The notes below the pieces were generated by a model. It made no database searches. It was given only the letters and a program-made list of their open reading frames with translations, and was not told where the DNA came from. From positions 310,001 to 374,000 of the forward strand of contig BCHU01000006.1 of the NCBI GenBank assembly GCA_001599715.1: 64,000 nucleotides of DNA. The letters are read 5' to 3'. The stretch is from Phaeotremella fagi (taxonomy: Eukaryota > Basidiomycota > Tremellomycetes > Tremellales > Phaeotremellaceae). The number at the start of each line of letters is the position of its first letter. Position 1 is the stretch's first letter. A program made the translations under genes and the position numbers. Of this stretch, positions 50,031-59,220 are shown piece by piece.

Positions 50031-51213
50031 CCAGTGTAATGAATGCGTAAGACGGATTCAGATTGGCGTAACATGTTTTTCTCCTAGAATTAATTCTTCC
50101 ACCCTTTGATGAAACTTCCGCTCAGATAGTGACAATTCCGCTATTCATGAGATAGTTTCATACAAATCCCTCGTTCAGACATATATAGGACAGTTATTTT
50201 ACTACTTTGTATTTCTTTTCCTTAACTTTGGATCTCACGACAGAAGGTCTGAACCCTTCGTTTTTCATCCCTAATCCTTTATCCCTTTTTAGTTCATAGT
50301 CTATTACTCTTTGACTTATACTATTAACTATAGAAATATATATCTCGTCTACATCGTAGTCATTTATATTTAGTTAAAATCATTTGCCACTCAGTATAAT
50401 CTTCCATAGTCACATCTGTTATTATACTGTTATACTTTTACTTCTATTTTATTGAATTACTTCATTATCATCCATCCAACTCCAGTCCTAGTTCAACACA
50501 GCAAGTCAGTGACCAATCCCCTCTTAGTCCTTAATCCCTCCACTACCCTACCAGCGTCACAGCCAGTCTTTTTAAGCCTTCACCCAAACTCCACTGCTTA
50601 ATACCCTGCAACCTGTTATGACTCGGTCATGTCATAGTATCACTCATCATTTCATGCTGCACGATATTTGTCACGCTGGGGCGTAGGGGGTGGACTAGGA
50701 CTAAGAAGGGATTGGTCACTGACTTGCTGGATGGACTAAGACTTGATGTTGATAGATGATAATAAAGTAATTAAATAAAATAGAAGTAAAAGTATAACAG
50801 TATAATAATAGTTGTGACTATGGAAGATTATACCAAGTGGCAAGTAATATCAACTAAATATAAATGACTACGTTGTAGACGAGTTATATGTTGGTATAGT
50901 TAATAGTATAAGTCAAAGAGTAAAAGACTATGAACTAAAAAGGGATAAAGGATTAGGGATGAAAAACGAAGGGTTCAGACCTTCTGTCATGAGATCCAAA
51001 GTTAAGGAAAAGAAACACAAAGTAGTAAAATAAGTGTCCTATATCTATGTCTGAACGAGGGTTTCGTATGAAACTTTCTCATGAATAGCGTGACTCTCAC
51101 TATCTGAGCGGAAGTTTCATCAGACTATGGAAGTATTAATTCGAGGAGAGAGATACGCCAATCTGACGATCCAATTCTGATTCCGTGTTATGTATTCATT
51201 ACAATATTTCTCA
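50031..51213. repeat. Large inverted repeat (palindrome) of TGTCAC-family LTR-like arms
   Basis: The left arm (about 50031-50561) is matched, reverse-complemented, by the right arm (about 50669-51213), with a spacer of ~110 bp. Matching landmarks, outside to inside, are TGTAATGAAT; GATGAAACTTCCGCTCAGAT; TCGTTCAGACATA; TTTGGATCTCA; ATCCTTTATCCCTTTTTAGT; and GCAAGTCAGTGACCAATCCC followed by CCAGCGT(C/G)AC(A). Inner ends give TGT[CG]ACGCTGG in both arms, so the arms look like two LTRs of one family in opposite orientation. The arms are similar but not identical. Confidence 0.75.
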
Positions 51214-51263
51214 GTTTATACAGTAATTTTCTTTCTAGCATAGAAGGCACCTATCTTCTGAAC

Positions 51264-51640
51264 ATTCTAGAAAAGCATTCTAGAAGCATCTTCTTAAAAC
51301 ATTTTCCACAAGACAATGTTCTAGAAGAGAAATCATTCTTGTTCTTCTCCAGAGATCTTAAACATCAGTTCTTAAAATTAATTCCACCTTTTCAACTTTC
51401 CTTATAATATTATTATTGCTGCCCGATTAGTTCACAAGTCCACGGACCACCTTTCAACTGTTTCCATTCAAGCCTAAGTAAACTTTCATAGTTGTACACG
51501 TCTGTGTTGGATCTATCACCTCCAGGGACGAGTCCTGACACTTTTGAGTCCATACTTTCCAAAGTTCTCTAGGAAGACGTTCTCTAGAAAGAAAGTCTCT
51601 AGAAGGGAGTTCTTCAGAAAACGTCTTCTGGAAAAGGCTT
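51264..51640. repeat. Two clusters of TTCTAGAA-type palindromes
   Basis: Cluster one has ATTCTAGAA at 51264-51272 and 51278-51286 and GTTCTAGAA at 51318-51326. Cluster two (about 51563-51640) has TTCTCTAGG, TTCTCTAGAAAG, TCTCTAGAAGG, TTCTTCAGAAAA and TTCTGGAAAA in close succession. They resemble alternating nTTCn/nGAAn heat-shock-element units, or a degenerate simple repeat. Confidence 0.5.
51395..51540 (-). mobile_element. TGTCAG-family LTR-like fragment
   Basis: Read on the minus strand this begins TGTCAGGACTCGTCCCTGG at 51540 and contains GATAGATCC, a GTGTACAACTATGA block and CCGTGGACTTGTGAAC. It matches the plus-strand copy starting at 51907. The two form a second inverted pair around 51541-51906. 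Confidence 0.6.
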
Positions 51641-51827
51641 TCTGGAAAGATGGTGCAGACAGATATAAGGAGGGGATATTTGACCAGCTATTGCTCTTCC
51701 CCAGAGATCTTTAATATCAGTTCTTTTAATCCTTCACCCAAATTCCACTTCTTAATACTTGATGATAGTAAATAATAAAAGTATAATGTATAAAAGTAGA
51801 TTTGAGTATGATAGACTGAGGGGCAAA

Positions 51828-52250
51828 CATTATTAACTAGATATCAATGACTACAATGTAGACGAGATACGTGTTGGTACAGTTAATAGTAAAGTCAAAG
51901 AGTAAATGTCAGGACTCGTCCCTGGAGGTGATAGATCCGACAGAGACATGTATGACTATGAAGGTTTACTCAAGCTTGAATCACAACTGATGAAAGGTGA
52001 TCCGTGGACTTGTGAATTGATTGGAAAGCAATAATAATATATTATAATATAAAGAAGGTTAGATAACAATGGATAAAAAAAACAATGAGAATAATGTTGC
52101 TTTCCTTGAGTCATTCATGATTTTGAGACCAACAGAACAGTCAACTCAAGAAGGTATATAAAGGCAGATTATTTGGACCTTTATCTCTTTTTTTTTTCTT
52201 CTTCTTTAACTTTCTTTGCATTTCACTAAAAAAGTCTGAACCCTTCACTT
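51828..52250 (+). mobile_element. TGTCAG-family LTR-like copy inserted into a TGTCAC-family fragment
   Basis: Bases 51828-51906 match the TGTCAC-family arm at about 50850-50935 (both have TAGACGAG, GTTGGTA, CAGTTAATAGT/TAGTTAATAGT, GTCAAAGAGTAAA). The match stops exactly where TGTCAGGACTCGTCCCTGGA begins at 51907, which looks like a nested insertion. The 51907 copy runs to about 52250, with TATATAAAGG near 52155. Confidence 0.55.
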
Positions 52251-52272
52251 GTGATCTGTCATGAACCGCTTT

Positions 52273-52530
52273 TGTCAGTACTCGTCCCTAGAGGTAAGCA
52301 GAGACGTGTACGACTGATAATGTTTACTAAGCTTGAGATACTACTGACGAAGGGTACCTCGTAGACTTGTGAAGTTGGTCGACTGATATAAGTTATAACC
52401 TAGAAGGATCCGGTAGGTTGAGGTTGATGATGAAGGTGATGATGATATGTATAAATAAGATAGATAGTAGATGTATAAGACTATGAACTACTATGTAAAC
52501 TATATACTGAAAGGGTGGATGGGTGGGTTG
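52273..52530 (+). mobile_element. TGTCAG-family LTR-like copy
   Basis: It begins TGTCAGTACTCGTCCCTAGA at 52273 and shares GACGTGTACGACTGATAATG and GACTTGTGAAGTTGGTCGAC with the copy at 52836. The 3' limit is not clear. Confidence 0.5.
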
Positions 52531-52835
52531 GATAAAAGAAGTGGAAGAAGTGGAAGTGTGGACTGATTAATTGATCCTTAAAGAAAAGAAGAGAAGAGAG
52601 ATAAAGATCCAAATAATCCGGCTTTATATACCTTGTCTAACGATCATATGATCAATGATTGAATGATCATTGATTGAATGGTCATTGATTGTTTGATAAT
52701 TGAGAATGCTTATTTATTCCTCCTTCTAAGTCCTATTAAGTCCCCTCTTTAGTATGTGGGTTATGACCTGGTCATAACAGCTTTAGAATTCTTAGTAATC
52801 ATCCATTCAGAATTTAGTGATAACGTCCAAGGTCT

Positions 52836-53010
52836 GTCAGGACTCGTCCTTAGTGGAAGGTAAAGACGTGTACGACTGATAATGTTTACTACTTCAGGCG
52901 TAACCCGCGGACTTGTGGAATTGGTCGACTGTGGGTATAGGTGTCTAGAAGGATCTAGTAGACAAGATAATCAATAATAATTAACAAGGTATGAAAAGTA
53001 TGTAATACAG
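52836..53010 (+). mobile_element. TGTCAG-family LTR-like copy
   Basis: It begins TGTCAGGACTCGTCCTTAGT at 52836 and contains GACGTGTACGACTGATAATG and GACTTGTGGAATTGGTCGAC, as in the 52273 copy. The end is unclear. Confidence 0.5.
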
Positions 53011-53394
53011 AATGGAACGAAGTGGAATGAATGAAGTATTGAAAATAAACAAGATACAAATGGATAAAATGAAGTGGAAATGAACTGACTAATTGATCCC
53101 TAAAATAAAAGAAGAAAGAAGTGTTAAGATAATTAATTTGCGTCTTTCATACCTTCCCACCTTCACAGATCTGTGGAAAGCAGTCTGTAGATTACAGAGC
53201 TGTTTCTAACAGATCTGGTTTTAGCAGTCTGGTAATAACAGATGCCGAATCAAATATAACGGAATCAATTTGTAACTAGACCCAATCCTTACAAGGTCAA
53301 TGAATCTTAGTTCATTGAATCAAAGCTCTTTGAACCAAGGTTCATTTAACAAGGTATGAAAAGCGGATTTTATCAATCTTTATCTCTTACTTCT

Positions 53395-53957
53395 TCTTTG
53401 ACTTTGGATCTCACAAATAGAAGGTCTGAACCCTTCACTTATTCATCCCTACTCCTCTTCCCTTTTAGTTTATATTCTTAGTGAATAGTTTAACTATATA
53501 CATATATCTAGTCATACATCGTATACATTTATATCTAGTTATTACTATTTGCCACCCACACATAATAACATCCTTTCACTTTATCTTATCTTAGTTTAAC
53601 TCCTTCCTTCCAGCAAGTCAGCGATCCTCCCCAGTCCTATAGTAGTCCATCCAACCCTAGTCCCACCCACCTGCGTGACATGATCCCTGATCGTTACTGC
53701 TTTTCAGTTCATAGTCTTTTACTCTTTGACTTATAGTATTGACTATACAAACATTTATCTCATCTACACTGATTCATTTATACTTAGTTCCACTCAGTGT
53801 ATTCCTCATAGTCACATCTTTTATTATACTATTATCATATTATTCTGTTTCCTTATTTTACTATCATGCATTCATCTCAATCAAATTCTTGGTCCACCCA
53901 GCAAATTCCGCAATCAATCCTCTCGTAGTCCTGAGACCCTTAGCTACCAGCGTGACA
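53395..53957 (-). mobile_element. Two tandem TGTCAC-family LTR-like fragments (minus orientation)
   Basis: The first (about 53395-53690) contains TTTGGATCTCAC...GAAGGTCTGAACCCTTCAC and ends CCACCCACCTGCGTGACA; it pairs with 49480-49690. The second (about 53700-53957) contains GTTCATAGTCTTTTACTCTT and ends CTACCAGCGTGACA; it pairs with the right arm of the palindrome. Both read TGTCACGC on the minus strand. Confidence 0.55.
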
Positions 53958-55213
53958 GGTCGTGACAGGTACTAACCACATTCCGAATCTTGGACATTTC
54001 GCACTGTATTTGTGAATACAAGTTCTACCCCGCTAAGTCAAAATCTTGCAGTTTCTACAGATCGCTGCTTGTTATTACACTCGTTGACGAACAGCTATAC
54101 CTCAGCGTGTACGGACTTGCCCAATTACGTATATTCAAACGTTTTCAACGCCTACCACTATTTTGTGGCGTACTTGGATTGCTTCTCAGTGATATTTTAG
54201 GCCGGCGGATCATGCAAATCAAAGTAACCGACCCACTTTCTAAGCCGAGATTGGCTGAGGTTTGTTGTTACGATGCAGGAAAAGTTGGAGTTTTCTTTGT
54301 CCGATATACAATCTTAAACACAAGATGTGATCAAAAGCTGATTTCTGGATCCATTCTTCGGCGTAGCATAAGCACAAGTGAGATGTGGAAGGCTGAGCCA
54401 TGTACTTGCATCTTGTGGCTTTTGATTGCAAAAATAGCAACATACAATCTGGATCATTTTCGAGTCGACGGAAAACCGACTGAACAATCCACGTGAATTT
54501 GTGTTGTAGAGTGGATATTCGTCGAAGGAAGCCACCCAATGGAAAGAGTTTGGCGTAATTTTTTTCCACATCTGTAATCCGTACCATAGTATCAGGTCTC
54601 CTCTGCTGATAAACCAGGCTATCATCACATTCGAATTCTCTCCTCGACCTGATTATCTTTGTCTAATTAATTAAATTACAGGAAGTCGGAGGTCTTTGAA
54701 GCTAGACTGAGATACCTATGGCGGACAAGGTTCATTCGTCATTGAAAATGAGATCCTTTTATAGTCTTAACGAAATAGACTTAAGATTCTGCTGATAGAG
54801 GTACAACTCTCCTTGAGGCTCTCGCCGTAGTTTGATCGTGTTGAAGTTTTGAGTGGTGATTGAGAGTACCATACAGAAACAATCATTCGTTCGATAGACT
54901 AAAAATTTTTGGGATTAGATGAACTAAGCTCGGACTGAGGTCGTTCCAAAAAAATCATGACATGTTCTATAGTCATCAAGCTTGTCACAGTTGGTCAGTG
55001 TATCTTAGGTGAACTATCAAGAAGACTTGAGCGACGAGCGTTTGTTTATTTTGCCACAAAGTATTCGAAGAACATCCATTCTCTACCCAGTGTGCAGTGT
55101 TTTTTTTCAGCAAGCTCTTCTTCAGCAAGCTCTCTCAAGATTCAGAACCTGCCAAACTGGAGTGCCTCAACACATGTGGTCATCGTATGGCAGGAAAGAA
55201 TACATTGCCCCTC
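53958..55213. other. No gene recognised, between LTR cluster and OXR1
   Basis: About 1.25 kb. Open frames on both strands near 54.0-54.6 kb show no motif, start context or splice pattern that I can support as a gene. It includes the 3' flank of the OXR1 gene. Confidence 0.4.
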
Positions 55214-56894
55214 TTATGAGACAGCCCAAACTTCAAGACCCAAGCATTCAAATGCAACTCCTTGCTCACTCTTCTGGGATCCCGAGTCACATAAGACTTC
55301 GTTGTCATATGCTGGAGATGTGGCGGAGGAGTTACGACCAAAGGTAGAGTCCAGAAGTAAGCCATAAGATGCCCCACTGAAGAAGAAAATGAGGACAATT
55401 AATTATATTTTACCTACCCTCCGCCGAAAGAAATGAAGCCTGGCTCACAGAGAGCGAAATAGTGATTTTTACCAGTCCAGCGGAATATTTTAGGCATCGA
55501 AGGAGTTAGTTTGAAAAGGAATCTGAAGAACTGATAAGCTGCAAAGCTCGTATTCTCCAAGCCACGGCTCACGATTCCCCACTGCCATAGTATGTTCCTT
55601 CGCGTTTCAAGATCGCCTCGTTCAGATAAACACCAAATCGATTTCCTTCAGCATCTTTCGCAATCAAAATGTTGCCAGCTGTTCTATTGGTGTCTGTTGA
55701 CTTTTCAACTAAACGATAAAGTGTCGCCAGAGAAGCTCCATGCTGATCCAAAGAGACTGGTGGACATCAGTTAATGGATATTCGCCAGAGAATTACTTAC
55801 AAAGCAACGTCCAAGTGTTAGATAGACGTTGTCGTGGGGGTAGTGTTGGTCTCAACTGTCATAAAACGTTAGTTAAAAGACCATTGCCAAAGGAAAAGGA
55901 GACTTACATAATCAGCGTCGCTGGTGAATAGCACCGGAACAGTGGCATCCCTTCGACCTTGGAGATTTACACTTGGGGTATCGCCGTCTTGATTTCGAGA
56001 TCGAGGATCTTTCGCTTTACCATTGAGAGTCCTATATCCAGGGGCACCTGTAGGTGGAATGTAGCTACCGGCGACCTGCTCAGCGGAGGCGAATGGGGTA
56101 GTGTGAGTGACATCAATGGGGAGAGCGGTACCAGAAGCAGATTCTGCATCGTGAGCCGCGGAGGAGATTGGTGGGACGAATGTCGATGGTCCTATCGAAG
56201 ATTTCCACTTGGAGGACAGCTTAGCGGTGGTCGCTAGAGTGTTCAAAAAGGAGGAGGAAATACTGTCGTGACTGGTACTCATATCAAGACTTGAGCGAGC
56301 GGAACGTGTTGATTGACCTGCTTTCACGGGTGACCGTTCCGAAGATTGTTGACGGAAACGCCGCATACCACTGACAGCAACGTCGTGGTCTTTTTCGTTA
56401 TGAGTAGGATGAAAGATAATGTCAGCACCTGAAGTCGAAACCAGAGGAGGTGAACTGGGGCCTGGGAAACTTTGAGACATGCGACGAGGCATTGTATGAG
56501 GAATGTAGTTGGGTGATATATCGGAAGGACGAGGTGGGAGAGTGACATGCACTTGACTTGATCGCGATTGGTCAGCGTTATTGATGGACATTGGTTCTGT
56601 TGTCACTGTAGTTCCATCATCCCAAATATCCTCCCCCAATAAGTCGACTTGTTGGTTTGGTTTCCGAAATTGAGTTTGCTTCGAAGCAGCGAGGGGATCG
56701 AAATCATTTAGATCCTCAAAAGAGCCTAGCAGATCATGCTCCTCGAGAGGAGCAACATGAGGTCGATGAAGAGGAAGAGAAGGTCCTGACTCGAAGTCTC
56801 CAAAGTCTGATGAAGTAACGCGACCACGAGGAGGTTCGACTCGCTGATTAATGTTCTGAGATTGAGATGGACCTGCACCAGAAGAAGGATACAT
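55214..56894 (-). CDS. OXR1: TLDc-domain protein, oxidation resistance protein 1 type
   Basis: Predicted protector against oxidative stress; TLDc proteins also bind the V-ATPase. Five exons: 56894-55908, 55855-55801, 55756-55573, 55522-55418 and 55376-55214, giving 497 residues. The first ~330 residues are disordered, with acidic DFGDFESG and DLLGSFEDLNDFD motifs (DFxDF/DLL types known from trafficking adaptors). The TLDc domain covers the rest: TWTLLFSLDQHGASLATLYR, GNRFGVYLNEAI, YYGSGESFLFKLTP, FRWTGKNHYFALCEPGFISF, then a Gly-rich turn and SYGLLLDSTFGRNSSATSPA; it ends ECLGLEVWAVS. The classic GGG...LW.D and ...LEVW marks are present. Divergent from BMT2 across 255 bp. Confidence 0.92.
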
Positions 56895-57149
56895 TTTCTC
56901 CCAAAGATGAGTGTAAATGATATAGATGTAGACACAAGATTCGGAATGAGAATGTTAATAGATATTACTCGTGGAAAGATAAGTCAAGATAACTAGACAT
57001 GGAGGAGGTAGACTTTGTGATTCATCACCTCCACTTTTAACTTTTCTTTAAAATTTGCTGTCACTACTTCATACAATAACAATCCCATCCTTAAACACCA
57101 AGCTTACATCAATTCATTTATTGCTATTGAAACTCGGACAAAAATTCTC

Positions 57150-58087
57150 ATGGTTTCGAAGCGAGTGCGCAAGCAGCCTATCTCTTCCAGAGCGTCCAGC
57201 TCCAACGTATCAGCCCGAGTCACTCAAACTACTATCTCCAAATTTCATACTCTTTTGAAACGTCAAAGTCGATTGAAGAATCAGTTACTAAGTGGGCAAA
57301 CAAGTACCTTGCAAGAAGAGCTGGCGGATATCGATTTACAGATCGAAGAACTCGGAGGTCTTGAGACGTATCAGAAGGCAAGCCAGCTGGGTCAGTCAAC
57401 TGAACGTGGAGGTGATAGTTCAAAAGTTTTAATTCAATGGCTACGAGAACTCTATGATCGTAAAGGCAAGGGGCGAGCTACGGATCAGGCAAAGCTCAAG
57501 TAAGTAACGAAATTGATCGCTTCTCATACAGTAGAGTTCTGGAGATAGGTGCTCTCACCCCATTCAATTATGCTAGTTGCTCAAGCTGGATCGAACACCA
57601 TCCCATTGATTTACATTCTCAGCACCCTGTCATCAAAGAACAAGATTTTCTCCAACGACCGCTGCCCAGCCAAGAAAATGAATTCTTTGATATCATTAGC
57701 TGTAGCTTAGTGTTGAATTTCGTTAGTAGTGAGAAAGATAGAGGTAAGAGTTTTTCACAATTTTTGTACTATGGCTGAATTTAAACAGGAAAGATGTTGA
57801 CCCTCATTCACGAGTCATTGAAGCCGCAGCCCTCGAGCTTACTGTTTCTTGTACTGCCCTTACCCTGTGTCTCCAACTCAAGATATCTCTCCAATCAAAC
57901 CCTGTTGGACTTGATGACAACGATAGGGTTCGAACTGGTTCAGGAGCGATTGAAAGCAGGAGGAAAGGTCGGCTACTGGCTATGGCGATGGACGTCGAGG
58001 AATGAGAGTGGAATACAACGATGGAAGAAGAAGAAGTTAGAGCAAGATGGACCAAAACGAAATAATTTTTGTATTATCCTACCGTGA
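57150..58087 (+). CDS. BMT2: 25S rRNA adenine-N1 methyltransferase (Bmt2)
   Basis: A nucleolar SAM-dependent enzyme that makes an N1-methyladenosine in large-subunit rRNA. Three exons: 57150-57499, 57532-57743 and 57789-58087, giving 286 residues. Marks are a basic N-terminus, KFHTLLKRQSRL, ETYQKASQLGQS (conserved GL..YQ.AS..GQ), VLEIGALTPFNYASC (SAM loop), IDLHSQHPVIKEQDFLQRPL, FFDIISCSLVLNFVSS...RGKML, and a basic C-terminus with WKKKKLE. Identification is firm. Confidence 0.93.
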
Positions 58088-58109
58088 TACTCTATTTGTA
58101 CATCATTTT

Positions 58110-59033
58110 TTACAGTAAAACTACCGCTAAGAGAAGAATAATCAAGATCACTATCAGAATGCCGATACACCAAGAGCTTCGAGTCTCTGAAATATGATGT
58201 CAGTTTATTGAAGTCAACTATTGACCCACCTTCATTCCTCCTAATGAAGTCTTGCAGTGTTTTCTGAACCTTTGATAATCTCGATTCCGTAGAATCGACA
58301 TGAGTGGAGAGATCATCAAGCAACCTGATTTTGTCAATGATTGCTTCCTTCAGTTCGTAGCTCACCCGCTTTGATGTCCTACTTCCTGACCTATCAACCC
58401 AGCTTGAGATGCAAGGGTTGAAAGTGTACCGGATATGACACCCAGAGTGTCGTCCTGTCTAGCTAATAACACCTAGGGAAGTAAGCTTCAATCCTGTCTG
58501 CCATTTCTCACTTGTTGTTCTTCACGTTCCCATCGCTCTGCCTCCTCAGCATTACTTGAAGAACCTCGCTCCAAGTCTGGTTCGTCTCGATATCTTTCTT
58601 TAGCTTTCGTATTCCTTGATGCAATCTTTGCGAAGATGTTTTTTCGCAGAGTCTGGGACAGTTTAGTAAGGCAAGGACAGGTATACTTACCTTGACTTCA
58701 GATTGCACCCTCTGAACAAACGCTCTCCGTTGTCTTACTTCCTCTTCACTGATTCCCCACCTCTCACCCTTCTGCTCAACAACTCGTACACTATCTTCAA
58801 GATCTTGAAGATCTGCTTCTAATAAGTTCAATGTACCCTTAACCTCCTCATGCGCTTCGACGAGATGTGGTGATGATGACGAAGACGTTGAGGCAATTCG
58901 TTCGTATTGAGAGAACAGAGAATACGTGTTGCTTAAAGCTGTCTCCACGTCTCTATGATAGATTGGCAAAAGCAATGTAGAAGCAAGAGAGTTCACTTTA
59001 CCTTTTCACGTCCAGATAAGGGTCTCTCGACAT
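58110..59033 (-). CDS. TLG1: Tlg1/syntaxin-6-type Qc-SNARE
   Basis: A trans-Golgi/endosome fusion SNARE. Six exons: 59033-59002, 58952-58691, 58652-58512, 58472-58366, 58324-58230 and 58186-58110, giving 237 residues. The N-terminus MSRDPYLDVKRDVETALSNT fits the syntaxin-6 N domain. The SNARE motif runs LARQDDTLGVISGTLSTLAS through LLDDLSTHVDSTESRLSKVQ, with the central Gln in IGQEV. The C-terminal membrane anchor is WCIGILIVILIILLLAVVLL. The exon 4/5 junction removes an in-frame stop and keeps the heptads in register. Divergent from BST1 across only 187 bp. Confidence 0.9.
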
Positions 59034-59220
59034 TTCTGACGAATATGTAATTAAGAAAAGGAAAAGGTTAACAGTAAGAAATATTAGACGTCGACGGCTG
59101 ACGGCCGATTAGCTAGTAGCCGATGACAACAACTATGGTACTATGGACCGTGATGGACATTTTGTAACACTTTCTATTTCACTCTCATTCCTTTTTCCTC
59201 TTGCATAACGACATGGTACG

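Noticed and set aside
53990..54496. 168-codon open frame on the plus strand beside the LTR cluster
   Set aside because: It has no recognisable motif, an open frame also exists on the other strand, and there are no splice signals or start context; likely chance.
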